A DNA stretch of 64,000 bases from Symbiodinium natans (taxonomy: Eukaryota; Sar; Dinophyceae; Suessiales; Symbiodiniaceae): the NCBI GenBank assembly GCA_905221605.1, contig CAJNDS010000061.1, positions 164,001 to 228,000 of the forward strand. The letters run 5' to 3'. A program made the translations under genes and the position numbers. Shown piece by piece: positions 42,103-53,165 of the stretch (position 1 is its first letter; each line of letters opens with the position of its first letter). The notes under the pieces are model-generated. The model worked only from the letters and a program-made list of their open reading frames with translations. It was not told the origin of the DNA and ran no database searches.

Positions 42103-45100
42103 TGATCGTCTCGTTAAGGGCTTCTCTTGGTTGGTAGCCTCAGTGAAGGCCGTGCCCCCAGCTCCTGTAGCCTGTGGTTCTCGGGCAAATCTCTAGCGCC
42201 TGCAGGAGCAGAACCGCATGTTGAATGCCCTGAGTAGCCAAGTTGACGGCTTGAAGGCACGCGTTGTGACACCAGTTGGTAACGTTGATGGACCGGCCGT
42301 TTCGGCGCAGGCTGGTGCAGCCTCTACAGAGCTTGCGTCCAAGATTCCATGTCCTAAGACGTCCATTGAAATTTCGCGAGAGGTGTTGATTTTGATTGTT
42401 GTTGTTTATGCTTTAGTTATTCACTAAATGTAGTTTAGCATGTGCCATCGCAAAGCCACGCGTCCAAGCGACCACTAAAGCATGCTTTCTTATGCGCAAC
42501 ATGCTTCTAATGTCGAAGGCTGAGGGCTTGTGCTCTGCTCAACATCATTTAGGGCTGCTTTGGCCAAATTCGGGGCCTGTGGAAAAACGAGGATTTCCGT
42601 CGTTGCGGCTTTCTCACGGGCTCTTTCGGTGCGAAGTTTCTTTGGGCATAAAATCCTGCGCGTGGGAACAGACATGTGACAGCGCCCGTAGAGTAGCAAG
42701 TTCGCTCGTGCTGCTGCGATGTCTGGCACGGCAAACCACATGTTCCGTTCCAGTGTTGCGAGAAGTTGTATCATTGCTACTACTGCTACAAGCATCACTG
42801 ATGCATGTGTTTATCCTACTATGGCCTGGCCATTGCAAACGAGTACTACTATTACTACTACTGCTATTGCTATCGTTGCTGTTATCACGATTATAACGAG
42901 TATTCCGGTTATGACTATTATTACTACGATTACTACAATGATGACTACTGTGAGTACTATAAATACCATTATTACTTGTGCTCCTTCTACTATTATTACT
43001 ACTGTTTCTTATTTTTACTGTGCTTACAATCATTGCTATTATGACTATTAGTACTATGATAACCATTGTTACAAGTACTGCAATTGTGACCGTCAATATG
43101 GTATATTACAGGGACCTACTATAAAAAGTGTCGTGCCTGTGTTTGTTCTGTTAGAGCATGGTTGCTTTACAAGTATGATCACCATTATTCCTTTCTGTTT
43201 TTTCTTACATTCATAGTTGTTCTGGCCATCACTACGTCTGCTACTATCAGTACTATTACGCAAAATACGGTTAGTACTGCTCGTGCTATCCTTGCTGCCA
43301 ATAGCGTTATTGTTGTCCTTGCTGCCATAAACGATTACTGCTCTTACTGCTCTTATCACTATGGCTCGAACAGTGCGATTATTGTCTTTCTTGCGACAAT
43401 TGCTACCAACATTCTTGCAACAAATCCGAATACTGTCAATAACGAACGCTAGCTAATGTGGAGCTTGCAGGAGTTTTTCTTAGCAACCTTCTTGTCTTGG
43501 GCAAAAGCGATATCTCAGACTCAGGGATTTAACGTCAAACGGGGCCCCGCGCCTCCTCTGTTTAGCCTGACTCATCAGGAGACCTGGTGTTGTGATGTTC
43601 GTGGGGGAGCGGCCTAAGGGCCTGCAGATTCGGCCTCAACATAGAGAGACTGCGACAGAATGTCAACAAAAGGCTGTAAACATAACGCCTACCCTCATGA
43701 CTCAAAATCTGCTAAGCCTCAATTCCAGAACACGCCTGCGTTTCACGAACTACCCACCCAGCTAGACTACCAAAACGACGCTGCGTGCCGGTATGTAGTT
43801 GCTGAACTGTGTGCGACGACGATGACCAGCAATACTTGTGTCCAGAACGGCAATTCCCAATTCTGCGAAGTTTGGCGGCAACCAACCGCTTGCAGTTTCT
43901 TATGAGACTCCTTCCCAAAAGCATCATGCCGTTGCGAGAGAGACATATCTGAGCTCAAGCCACGTCATTGCAAGAAGCCCCTGAATGCAGAGTTCAGCAG
44001 AAGAGAGGGAGGGTTAAGATCGAAGTCGAAGCTGAGTCATACTGAGTCGCTGAGGCAGCCACAGGATGGCTCCCGTGCTTCCATGAAGGCGCCTGAAGAG
44101 ATTTTGCAGCTTCGATATCCATTTTCACGGGCTCTCCTCAAAGATGAGAGGAGGAGATGCTTGTGATGCAGATCAATGCCATCAAGCACGAGGCCGCCAG
44201 CGTAGCTAGCGTAGTTCCTGGCATGACCCGACTGGGAGCGTTGGAAGCGTTGGGAGAAGGTTGGCTCGCTTCCGCGGTCGAGCGACTTGGAGCGACAGCG
44301 AGAGCGGACCATGGCCGAGGCTTTCAAAGCTTGATTATTATTACTATTAATATTATTGTGACGATTACTACTATTACTACTATTACTATTATTACTATTA
44401 TTATTATTACTACTATTATTACTATTATTGCTATTATTACTATTATTACTATTATTACTATTATTACTATTATTACTATTATTACTATTATTACTATTAT
44501 TACTATTATTACTATTATTACTATTATTTCCTATTATTGCTATTATTGCTATTATTACTATTCTTACTATTCTTACTATTATTCCGATTATTACTATTAT
44601 TCTATTATTGCCATTATTCTATTATTACTATTATTACGATTATTATTTTTTACTATGATCACTATTATGACGAGTATTACTTTTGTTCGGTATATTGTCA
44701 TTTACTATTACTATTTCTACTTTTACAATTATTTCTATTATTGCTATTATTAGATGTGGGCCAGCATGCTGGATCAGTTGCAGAGGTACAGAATATCTCG
44801 AGCGCCCTCAGTGACCGCCATCGAGAGTCTGCTGAACGCTTGCAGAAGGAACTCGCCGACGTGACGGTCGCAACCCCAAGTTACACATGAGTGGCTGTGA
44901 AGGGAAGTCGACTGCCCACCTCTGCTTCTCAGGATTCCTTGTGCAACCAGCTGAAGCGCATCAATGATGACGTCTTTTCAAGGCAGCTCCTGAAAGCCCA
45001 TCTCATGCTTTGCTTGCATGTAGACGCTTCCGGGCGTCAGCAAGTAAATCCAATGTACAGCATGCAAATGCCATGATCTAGACCCCTACCCAACTGGGAA

Positions 45101-48100
45101 ATGGAGACGGGGCAAGAGGATTAATCAAAAGTTCCAATAACAACTTACATCAGGTGCCACGATTAGCCTTTGGATGAGAGCACGCGCTGTATCGCCATCC
45201 CTCAGGCTCGAAAGCCTCGAGCAACGGCCACAGGCCGCGGGCATTGTAACCCTGACTTGACGCGAAATGTTTACAAGCCCGGATGCGCAGGTCGTGCCGC
45301 AACAGGTGCCAACCGCGACGTTGCCAGCGGCAGCATCGCAGCCGCGGCCCCCATCACAGCCACAACCGCCGCAGGTGAGATTCGGCAACCGAGTTACTGG
45401 CTATTCAGCACTGGATACTAGCTACATTAGCTACTGTTGTGTTTTTTGTTGCCATTGTCGGTCCTCTCCACTTAATGTAGCTCTTGACTATGTCTATGTC
45501 GGCATCTGCTTGTGGCTTTCGGCTTCTGCAAGCAATTCTACTTAGCTAAACGCCCCAGCAGCACAGGCGCAGGGAAGCATCCCGCCTCTTCCGAATCCCG
45601 TCTCTTCCTCCAGCATTGCCGCGGAAGACACGGAGGACCGGAGGCTGTGTGTGACGTCCTCTGGCCATGCTCTTCATTATGTTGGACCCGCTTTCCTATG
45701 GGCTCCCTCCTCAAAGTCAGAGGGCCCCTTTTCAAGCTTCCGGAGGTCAAGTTTCGGATTTTTTGGCATGGCTGGGTCGTCTTGACAAAAGAAAACGGAA
45801 TAGCACCTTTCTGCTAGTAGTAGTAGTCGTCGTCGTCGTAGTCGTAGTAGGCGTAGCAGTCGTAGTAGTCGTAGTTGTCGCGGTAGTGGTGGTAGTGGTG
45901 GTGGTGGTGGTATTGGTATTGGTATTGGTATTGGTATTGGTATTGGTATTGGTATTGGTCTTGGTGGTGGTGGTGGTGGTGGTGGTGGTGGTGGTGGTGG
46001 TGGTAGTGGTGGTGGTGGCGGTCGTGGTGGTGGTAGTGGCAGTGTTGGTAGTGTTGGTCGTGGTGGTAGTAGAAGTAGTTTTAGTAATGATACTGGTAGT
46101 AATAGTAGTAGTAATAATAATGCTAATAGTAGCAGTAGGAGTAGGAGTAGGAGTAGGAGTAGGAGTAGGAGTAGGAGTAGTAGTAGGAGTAGTAGTAGTA
46201 GTGGTAGTAGTAGTAGTAGCAACAGACGTAATGAGAGTATGAATAGAAGTAACAATCGAAACTATTTGTGCTGACTAATGAATGGCAAGATGAGTGACGA
46301 CAGCAATGCCTGTGGAGGATCACACTGATGGTTTGGTGGCGCCGCACCCTTGCTGCCAGCTGATATGGCTGGTGCATCATTCCGTTTCTTGTGTGGCTTG
46401 CAATGAATAAGGTCCGAGACGCCAGCTGTGACGGGAGTCCCTACCTCCGCGCAGATCTCAGCCAAACTCCTGACAAGCACAGTCTGCACATGATGGCACC
46501 AAGCGGCCTTTCCAGGCTGACCAGGCTCTTTTGAGTGCCATTACCGGGCGCTTGGAAGGCTTGGAGAGGTGCGAGTTGAAGCTGCGCAGAGCTTGGTAGC
46601 ACGGCAATGGAGCTCCTGGATCGAGGCAAGTTGAGGAGCTGCGCAACGAGGCCGCCTCAGAGTACAGCTCGCCATGTCCAGCACATCGTTTGCAGTTCAG
46701 GTACGTCAACCTTCTACATCGCCTGTCGATGCCAGTCTGCCTTCTGCCGCAGAAACTTCTCTTGCGCATCAGAGCGCCTCGGAACATGCCCCCAATCCCC
46801 CCACAAGGGATGGAGGGGTCAAGCCGGCCGAGACAGCTTTTGTTACGGCTCCGCAAGAGGACGTGGGTCCAGCTCCTGCAGTGCCCAGTTCAGCCGCAGA
46901 TTTGCATGCAAGCTCGCAGCCTGCTGATGCGGGGCTGGATGTTGGTGCAGTTCTTTCGGCTGCTGTGGCGGCAGCTACAGAGGCCGCCACAACGGCAGCG
47001 ACTCAGGCCATTGCCGAGGCCAAGCAAAGCGAACAAGGGCGTTCAGCGCCTTTGCCGGAGGAGATGCTCGATCTGCAGAGGAAGCTGGACACCCTTGCAC
47101 AGAGCGTGTCCGAAATACTCAGATCCCAGGAGGTTCCAGCACAGCAGGAAGCGCAACAGGCACAGCAAACAAAGAGCGCAGAATCGTTGACAGAGACCCC
47201 ATCCACACAAGAGGCCAGTGGAGCCGGCGTTGACTCCAGAATCCGATTGGACTTGGCTGCTGTACAGGAGCGGCTAGCAGCAATGGAAGCAGCTCTGAAG
47301 CAGACTGAAGACATCTTACCTCAGGCTAGGAACGTGCCTCATTTGGAAGCCACCATCCACAGGATGCAGCTGTCTCTCGAGTCGCTTCGCTCGCAGCCAT
47401 CGCAGACATCGCAGCCGCAGCCGCAGCCTGCTAGTGATGCAAAGGTCGTCACCGCAGTCACACAGGAGGAAGTTCGCAAGGAGCTTCCGGAGCCAGCTCC
47501 TGAAGACACAAGCAGAAACAAGGCAGGTCATCCTTCTTTTGGGTACAAACAAAAGCCGCATGCATGGAGAGAGGAGAACTTATCACCGCAGCTGCTGACA
47601 CGTAAGAACCTTCTCTCTGAAAGTGGGGTCCGGTCTTAGAGTGGGCTCGGCGTTAGATGGGACCTGCCATTCTCTTGTTCTTTGGGGCTTGGACCAAAGC
47701 TCCTTCTGTGCGTGAATCGCCAGACTTCTAGCAGTGCACAGGAGGCGCTGCTTTCCAACGAGGAGCTCGAAAGACTGATGACTCGGCTCCAAGATGTGGA
47801 GGACTGTCGCAGGGTGCTCCTGCATCAGGCAGCCCCGTTGCCGAGTATTTGTCTTTAACATGTTCGATGGGAGGAGCTCCAAGAGAAGGCCGAGAAAAGA
47901 CTCCAGCAGTTGGAGAGCCGATCGCGCGAGGCCTGATCTTTGTATTCGAGCCTGCATGTGCTGCGCTTCGGGAAGGTCAGGCCGAACAGCCCCCCTCCTC
48001 ACCCCTTCCCGCCCCAAATTCACGCGCATCCTCCTTTTTTTGTTTTTTGGTGGTGGGGGCTAATCTCGTCGTCCACTGTCCAATGGTGCTGCAATCCCAT

Positions 48101-50095
48101 GGTTCCTGGAGCCATGCCAACTCACTCCCAAGAATATTGGGCCGTCAATGGGCATTCCGATGAAAAAATAAAAACACGCGACTCCTGCCAACCCCACCAT
48201 ACGAGCATTGCGTTTGCACATGCAGGGGCTGGGGAGGAGGGTCGCAAAGCCCCCAGCTCTTTCAAGCCGTGCCATTACAGCGAATTCCTTCAAAAACCCA
48301 TATTATATGAAGCATTCCAAACCCATCATGCGAGCATTCTGTTCCCCCGCCCTCACTTGGCAAAACTTGCTCCAAAGAATGTCGTACCATCACTGGACAT
48401 GCCGACATTCCTTCAAACGCACGTCAAGTTTCCAAACCCATCATATGAGCATTGCTCCCCCAACCCCATGCACCCCTTGCTCCCTGAGCCATGCGAAACT
48501 CGTTTCAAACGTCGTGCCATCAGTGGACATTCCTTCAACACCCATCTGATTTTTGTCCGAACCCAGCATGCGGCAGCCCCTTGTTGCTATTCAAGGTCGC
48601 GCAAGCTTGCATTAATGTCCGTGCCATCAGGAATTCCTCGAAAGACATGCGTATCTGTCCGGTATAAGAGCATCGTGTTTGCAAACGGGCGCGCTTCTTT
48701 CGAGGGGGGGAGGGAGTGCGCAAAAGCCGGCGTCAAGCAAGCACAACAAGTGTATGGAACCTGTGCAATGACTGCGAAATCCCAATGCAACCGCACAAAC
48801 AAAGCAACTAACATCAGCAATGAAGATACAGCTTCTAATCAACTCTTCAAGTATAGAGTTTAGGGCTAAGGGAAATTAGGCCATCAAGTGGAGTTGCTTC
48901 AAAAAGCATGCGAATCCCTGCCATACGAGCATTATGCTGCAATCGGAGAGGGCTGCTGTGCCCGTGGACCATGAGAGGTCCTTTCAAAATGTAGAGGAAG
49001 TGGCCCCCCCCGCCCGGCCCCCAAAACCATCCAACAGGAGTTTTGGCAGAAGTTTTGCCCAAGAGGTACAAAATTGACGAAAAGACCAAAGCCCGGACCC
49101 AGAAACCGGCAAGAGTGCCTAAGGTGATCCACGGGTTGCTGCATGAGAACCCTATTCGGCCCTAATGAGATGGGGTTTTTGGGTGCCACTCGCAGACCCT
49201 CAGCTGAAGCATCCCACAGGCTCCAGCCAGTTTAGGTGGATACAGGTTTTTGCTTTATTGTTTGGAAGCCATTCGGTGCAGCCGTGTCAAATCGACAATT
49301 CCAAATCACGTGTTGTCAATGCAGGTCCGAAGTCGAAGTGGATCGATAATCAGCCTGGCTTCTTTGTCTGCACTGCGGGCGCGAGTGCTTCGACATGCCC
49401 AGCGTCTCTTAGCGCGTTGATGGGCAGGAGTGTGTCGATGCTGAGATACTGTCGTGGCCTGCATTCCAGGACAGAAAGCCGCTAGCCAGCCACAGCACAG
49501 CATCAAAGGCAGCTTCAAAAACCTCCGAGCCAGATGCCTCAGTGCCGATGTTCGGACATAGTGAGAGGCATGTGGTCTGAGGCATTGTACATCTCCAGTT
49601 TAGGTTTCATGCTTGCAGAGGCCCTCCAGCGGAATGGGCGGATCATGGAAGGACGTGCAGGCGGTTAGAGAGACTTTCGAGCACGATGGCTCGGCTTGTC
49701 AGTCTTGATATCGGTGTCAAGGCCGAGCTAGAACGCTTCCGGAAGCTTTTCGAGTTCATCGAGGCGCTGTAAGCGCGCATTTACAACTTCTTTCAGTTGC
49801 AAGGTTGTTGCAGCTTTGCACTTTGATGCTATCCTCGTGGCTGGGTGTTTCAGTATGCAGGGCGTTCTCCCGCAAGATGCCGCGGCAGCCATGAAGTTCT
49901 TCAACCGTCGTGAAGCAGGCGAGCGCAAAGTCCTTCCGGAGCGGATTCAGGGCTTGGCCTAAGGCTTAAGGGCAGAAGGTTCCGAGCACGGCTACTGCGG
50001 ACTCAGGCAAGGAAGAGTTGTCCGAGATGGTGTCCGATGTTTTTGGAGCTGATATCGAGTTCCAGAATGCGAAGCTTTTAACTCAGAGTGCTCAA
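41918..50095 (+). CDS. Multi-exon coiled-coil protein (locus)
   Basis: A series of + strand exons with Glu/Gln/Ala/Leu-rich helices: 41,918-42,000, 42,023-42,102, 42,196-42,355, 44,752-44,880, 45,270-45,374, 45,564-45,650, 46,505-46,600, 46,674-47,520, 47,730-47,830, 47,878-47,938, 49,688-49,770, 49,855-49,960 and 50,002-50,092. Several have textbook borders (ctcag at 41,912-41,917; gtgaga at 45,375; gtaagc at 49,770). Long coiled coils in such proteins usually form structural or scaffold rods. The proline/glutamine-rich exon at 45,270 and alanine-rich part at 46,674 would be flexible linkers. Microsatellites and a dispersed repeat interrupt the locus. It may be more than one gene, especially after 48 kb. 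Confidence 0.5.
42196..42360 (+). CDS. Coiled-coil exon
   Basis: Reads RLQEQNRMLNALSSQVDGLK followed by ARVVTPVGNVDGPAVSAQAG and a short Ala/Ser stretch. Heptads in the first 20 residues, then a linker. Confidence 0.45.
42842..43045. repeat. Degenerate ACT/ATT trinucleotide repeat
   Basis: Degenerate tac/tat/act triplets on the + strand; both strands stay open as Thr/Ile/Tyr or Asn/Ser/Arg runs. Similar weaker triplets continue to 43,440. Confidence 0.85.
43450..44150. other. No assignable gene
   Basis: 43,660-43,905 is an 81-codon + frame with fairly normal composition (SKSAKPQFQNTPAFHELPTQ) that could be an exon, but no family fits. Otherwise nothing seen. A helical MLVMQINAIKHEAASVASVV segment at 44,157-44,216 may be a coiled-coil exon. 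Confidence 0.25.
44334..44752. repeat. TTATTACTA-type microsatellite (about 420 bp)
   Basis: Long run of attatt/acta triplets and 9-mers (attattact), most regular at 44,400-44,530. It ends next to the coiled-coil exon at 44,752. Confidence 0.95.
44752..44885 (+). CDS. Coiled-coil exon
   Basis: Reads VAEVQNISSALSDRHRESAE followed by RLQKELADVTV, an amphipathic heptad pattern. A further helical piece (SLCNQLKRINDDVFSRQLLK) at 44,935-44,998 may be the next exon. Confidence 0.45.
45270..45650 (+). CDS. Pro/Gln-rich linker exons
   Basis: 45,270-45,374 reads MFTSPDAQVVPQQVPTATLP followed by AAASQPRPPSQPQPPQ, ending exactly at gtgaga. 45,564-45,650 follows gcacag and reads AQGSIPPLPNPVSSSSIAAE followed by DTEDRRLCV. 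Both are disordered-type linkers. Confidence 0.45.
45815..46226. repeat. GTA/GTG compound microsatellite
   Basis: (GTA/GTC)n, then (GGTATT)n at 45,909-45,962, (GGT)n at 45,963-46,060, then AGT/AAT triplets and (AGTAGG)n at 46,133-46,190. Frames give Val/Leu/Pro runs and are not proteins. Confidence 0.95.
46505..46600 (+). CDS. Coiled-coil exon
   Basis: Reads RPFQADQALLSAITGRLEGL followed by ERCELKLRRAW. Helical, with a short closing stop. A VEELRNEAASEYS piece at 46,630-46,668 probably continues it. Confidence 0.4.
46674..47639 (+). CDS. Main exon of the coiled-coil protein
   Basis: 322-codon open frame. Residues 1-80 are low-complexity (Ser, Ala, Pro). Residues 84-120 are an alanine-rich helix (AVLSAAVAAATEAATTAATQ). 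Residues 125-150 (PEEMLDLQRKLDTLAQSVSE) and 190-240 (LAAVQERLAAMEAALKQTED and LEATIHRMQLSLESLRSQPS) are coiled coils. Then a Gln/Pro linker and VTQEEVRKELPEPAPEDTSR. The last 35 residues look intronic, so the donor is probably near 47,525. No known domain otherwise. Confidence 0.6.
   Translation: MSSTSFAVQVRQPSTSPVDASLPSAAETSLAHQSASEHAPNPPTRDGGVKPAETAFVTAPQEDVGPAPAVPSSAADLHASSQPADAGLDVGAVLSAAVAAATEAATTAATQAIAEAKQSEQGRSAPLPEEMLDLQRKLDTLAQSVSEILRSQEVPAQQEAQQAQQTKSAESLTETPSTQEASGAGVDSRIRLDLAAVQERLAAMEAALKQTEDILPQARNVPHLEATIHRMQLSLESLRSQPSQTSQPQPQPASDAKVVTAVTQEEVRKELPEPAPEDTSRNKAGHPSFGYKQKPHAWREENLSPQLLTRKNLLSESGVRS
47725..47940 (+). CDS. Two coiled-coil exons
   Basis: 47,730-47,816 reads SSAQEALLSNEELERLMTRL followed by QDVEDCRRVLLHQ. 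47,875-47,934 reads ELQEKAEKRLQQLESRSREA and then TGA. Both are strong heptad helices in different frames, separated by an intron-sized gap. Confidence 0.5.
48080..48965. repeat. Degenerate dispersed repeat cluster
   Basis: Elements such as aacccatcatgcgagcatt, gtgccatcagtggacattcc, and gtttgcaaac recur at roughly 110-150-base spacing (near 48,190, 48,320, 48,432, 48,560, 48,670, 48,915), diverged. The frame at 47,940-48,863 is a chance frame through it. An inverted fragment of the same repeat lies at 59,095-59,130. Confidence 0.6.
48966..49680. other. No assignable gene
   Basis: Short overlapping frames only. Nothing recognised apart from a C-rich stretch near 49,004-49,020. Confidence 0.35.
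49685..50095 (+). CDS. Last exons of the coiled-coil series
   Basis: 49,688-49,770 reads MARLVSLDIGVKAELERFRK followed by LFEFIEAL, ending at gtaagc. 49,855-49,960 reads MQGVLPQDAAAAMKFFNRRE followed by AGERKVLPERIQGLA. 50,002-50,092 reads DSGKEELSEMVSDVFGADIE followed by FQNAKLLT. All are helical and polar. They may continue the 46.7-kb protein or form a separate gene. Confidence 0.4.
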
Positions 50096-50099
50096 TGTT

Positions 50100-51255
50100 G
50101 AGACGCGGACGGTGTATGTTTAATTACGATACATCTCCGAAAGAGCAGTGTATGCCTTGCATGATCTTGTATGTCCTACAGCAGTTGCGGCGTCGGCAAC
50201 CAAGGTCGCAGCTTGAGAGCGAGTTCAAGATGCAGACTCGTGAGCTCCGACGAGAGCAGCCAGCAAGCAATCATTGTCTGACAGGGTCAGGGTGTTCATG
50301 CCATCGGGGTTGTTTGGCTGATGTCTTTGAAAGTGTGCTCTTGCCCTTGCTTTGCAATATTTTGCAATGACAACTTAAGCAAGGAAGAGGTTTTTCGATG
50401 TGAATGGTAGCAAGAGAAACACGAACAGATACGGGGTCGAGCGAAGCGAAGTGAGGTTCGACAAGCTCACATTAGCACTGAAGGCGGCTGCCTCAGTGTA
50501 GGACGAGAACCCCACGCGTTTCGTTGTGCATGGAGGTGTGATGCCGATGTCAAAGTTTCATCTTCTAAGGGCCTGCAGCGTGAAGTGGACACGTCCGGCA
50601 GCAAGGTGGTGGACCTGACCAGACGGACGGGGTCATCGGGGGGGGAGTCCCCGGTTTGGAATGTAAGACGATGCAGGATCATGCAAGTGCACGTTTGGAA
50701 TGACTGTCCATCGTACGTATGCCTTCCCTTCGAAGGACGTCACAGCTTGAGACAGAGGCAATGGCAGAAAGCAACAGCGTGCCAAGTGCTGTTCCAGATA
50801 GATAGCGCAACGCATATCACAGCAGCATAGCAGCCACAGCAATCAGCATGTGCCATCATCCATGCTCAGTCCGAGCTTCATGTCCGCAGCAGGTTCGAAC
50901 GTCGCCTGCTGTGGCCATATCGTCAATGGAGGCTGGCTAGATTTGACCGGCAAGCGTTTGCAACGACTTCGCCTTCGCACGATTTGCGTTTCAGATGCTT
51001 CCGGTCCGGCAGCGCCGCGTGTTGCAGATTGTCAATTTCACTTCCATGGTGCGCACATTTGAAGTGTCAGGCTCAAGCCTCGATTCAGCAGCCTTTCTGA
51101 GTATGCTGAGTGTGCCTAACAGTACAGTGACTGAGACATGTGAGGCTCAAGATGCCTTTGCCTTGCCTCTGCCAGAGTGTCAACTGAGGTAAACTCCGTA
51201 GTGATGCAATGGAAGAGGCTTTAACATTCAGCTGAACCATCGTACTCTAGCGTCT
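50100..51255. other. Weak coding signal only
   Basis: Possible exons: 50,173-50,258 (LRRRQPRSQLESEFKMQTRE), 50,540-50,640 (DADVKVSSSKGLQREVDTSG) and 51,000-51,189 (VLQIVNFTSMVRTFEVSGSS, ending near gtaaac). No family recognised. Confidence 0.25.
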
Positions 51256-51261
51256 AGAAAC

Positions 51262-52773
51262 ATGATGCTGCCGGGGGCAGAGAGTCGCCATGATTGCAAG
51301 CCATCGCTCGCTTGGCACCTGTCGCCGCCCTCGCCCTCGCTCTCACACTCGCTCTCGCACCCAATCTCCCACCCGCTCTCGCAGTCCCTGGCTGGAGCGT
51401 ATCAGGCTCCATTGTTTGGCAGTCGGAGCGCATGCCTTCTTAGCGGTGCCTCATGTGGTTTTACCTGGATGCACTGGATGCGTCGTGGGCAGCGGCAGCA
51501 CATCAAGAGCCGTCAAATCCACCAAGCATCGAAGGATTCCGAAGTTCTCGAAGACCAATATCCATGTACCTACAGCGCAGATGAGGTCCGTGCCAATTTC
51601 ACTTTTGTCAGCATCTGCTTTGCCCTTAATCACGGAGTAGTCACGACTCCACTTGCAGTTGCAACGACGCTGCTGCCGCTTGACGTTGCAAGTTTCGGAA
51701 ACGGACTTCTTTATGCTGTCACGTTAGTATGCTCGCTGTTCCTTGGTGCGCCCACAGTGAGCATCTTCGGTCCAAAGGGCGGCCTTGTCTTTGGGATGTT
51801 CTTTTACTGCGTGTACATCGGCTTCTTTGCGCTGGCGCTCCTTTACGGAGAGGCCACGCAGCTCCTCTTCACGATAGGATCAGCTTGTGGTGGCCTGGCT
51901 GCAGGGGTTCTGTGGACAGCTCAAGGGGCATATTTTGCACAGTCTGCAACCCAGCTTTCCAAAAGCTCAGGGCAAACTCGTGAAGATGCCACAGCTGAAC
52001 TGTCCAGCCAGTTCGCGTTCTATTACTTGCTCCTCGAGGTGTTCAGCAAGCTGGGTTTTTCTGGCCTACAAGCACTGGGCCTCCAAGTGTCCCAGATTGG
52101 GTTAATCTACTTCGCAACCGGCGCACTTTCCTTGATCGGTATGACCCAAGTCTACGACTTCCGCTCATCTTCAGAGGCTCCAGACCCATTGAGCAAGGCA
52201 CTCGCGGCGGTGTCTCTGTGGTCGGACCCCACCCTTTGGCTCCTTGCCCCGACCAACCTGGCTTTTGGCTTCTGTGCCGCCTACATGAACGGCTTCGTGA
52301 ATGCAAGGTACGCGGCTCAAGAGTTGGGAGCCGAATATGTTGCATTTCTTGGGGCCGTGACAGCGCTGACGGCCGCCGTCCTTGCAAAAGCTTATGGACC
52401 TCTGGGAGCAAAAGTTGGCAAAGGTCCCATCATCATTACAGGGGCAGCTTGTGCTTTTGCTATTCCGGCTCTGACTTGGCAGGGCTGTTCCGGATGGGGC
52501 TGGCTGTTGCTCTGCTTGTACCTCTTGCAGGGCTCCTTCCGTGCTGTGTATGAGTCCACGAATAGAGCAACATTCTCAGATTTCTTCCCGGGGGAGAAAT
52601 CGGAGGGGGCGTTTGCCAACTGCATGTTGCAGTCTTCCCTTGGCTTTGCTACGTGCTTCTTTCTGCAGAATTCCTTGAGCTCCACGCAACTGTCTGCAAT
52701 TGTGATAGCTCTGGCGATGGCAACACCTGTTGGCTACCTATTTGCCGAAAGCTTGCGGTCCAAGTCGTCATAG
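51262..52773 (+). CDS. UNC93-like major facilitator transporter
   Basis: One frame of 503 codons, TAG stop at 52,771-52,773. Twelve hydrophobic helices can be counted, at residues about 113-135, 147-168, 174-197, 203-228, 247-272, 277-298, 320-341, 355-378, 382-402, 405-426, 444-465 and 470-490. G-V-L-W-T-A-Q-G-A-Y-F after helix 4 is the signature of UNC93-like proteins; N-x-x-F-x-x-x-x-x-x-x-x-N-H-G at helix 1 also fits. Family members are membrane proteins of varied role; substrate unknown here. Residues 1-70 are low-complexity (PSPSLSHSLSHPISHPLSQS) and are probably intron or 5' untranslated sequence; the mature start is likely near the Met at residue 69-71 (TWMHWM). The lack of introns is notable in this window. 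Confidence 0.8.
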   Translation: MMLPGAESRHDCKPSLAWHLSPPSPSLSHSLSHPISHPLSQSLAGAYQAPLFGSRSACLLSGASCGFTWMHWMRRGQRQHIKSRQIHQASKDSEVLEDQYPCTYSADEVRANFTFVSICFALNHGVVTTPLAVATTLLPLDVASFGNGLLYAVTLVCSLFLGAPTVSIFGPKGGLVFGMFFYCVYIGFFALALLYGEATQLLFTIGSACGGLAAGVLWTAQGAYFAQSATQLSKSSGQTREDATAELSSQFAFYYLLLEVFSKLGFSGLQALGLQVSQIGLIYFATGALSLIGMTQVYDFRSSSEAPDPLSKALAAVSLWSDPTLWLLAPTNLAFGFCAAYMNGFVNARYAAQELGAEYVAFLGAVTALTAAVLAKAYGPLGAKVGKGPIIITGAACAFAIPALTWQGCSGWGWLLLCLYLLQGSFRAVYESTNRATFSDFFPGEKSEGAFANCMLQSSLGFATCFFLQNSLSSTQLSAIVIALAMATPVGYLFAESLRSKSS

Positions 52774-52854
52774 CGTGGTCATAACACGCGAATCGTCGTC
52801 ATCCTCGTGGATCCTCTTGCCAGAGACGAAGCACATCTCAGGTTAAGCGCGTGT

Positions 52855-53165
52855 CAAAAGCATGATTGAAGTTTGTGGGACAAGGTTGCCTCAGTTGTCG
52901 CTCTTCCCCTCCCATTTTGATTTCTTCCCATGCCAAAGATCGGATCTTGGTCGGGAAGGGGCAGCCAACGATTTTCAAGGTTTCCTAGCACCAGATCCAG
53001 GAACGAGCTTGGAGGGTCTTCGCAAACACACAGGAGAATAATATCGGTGGAGTAAGCAAGAGCTACTGTGGTGACCTGAGCCAGTGCAATGGCAGGATCC
53101 ACACCAAGAGCCAAGTCCACGTGGTCCAGGTGAAGGCAGAGCAGCTGATGGGTAATTGAGCTTGC
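52855..53165 (-). CDS. Possible minus-strand exon
   Basis: The - strand reads HVDLALGVDPAIALAQVTTV followed by ALAYSTDIILLCVCEDPPSS and FLDLVLGN. It has natural composition and looks better than the + frames. The exon probably ends near 52,970. Family not assigned. It would be downstream of the - strand segment at 53,560-53,850. Confidence 0.35.

Noticed and set aside
45667-46255. Two 190-codon frames of Val or Leu/Pro runs
   Set aside because: They cross the GTA/GTG microsatellite; the repeat removes stops.
47940-48863. 307-codon plus-strand frame
   Set aside because: It runs through the degenerate dispersed repeat; translated repeats do not keep one reading frame from copy to copy.
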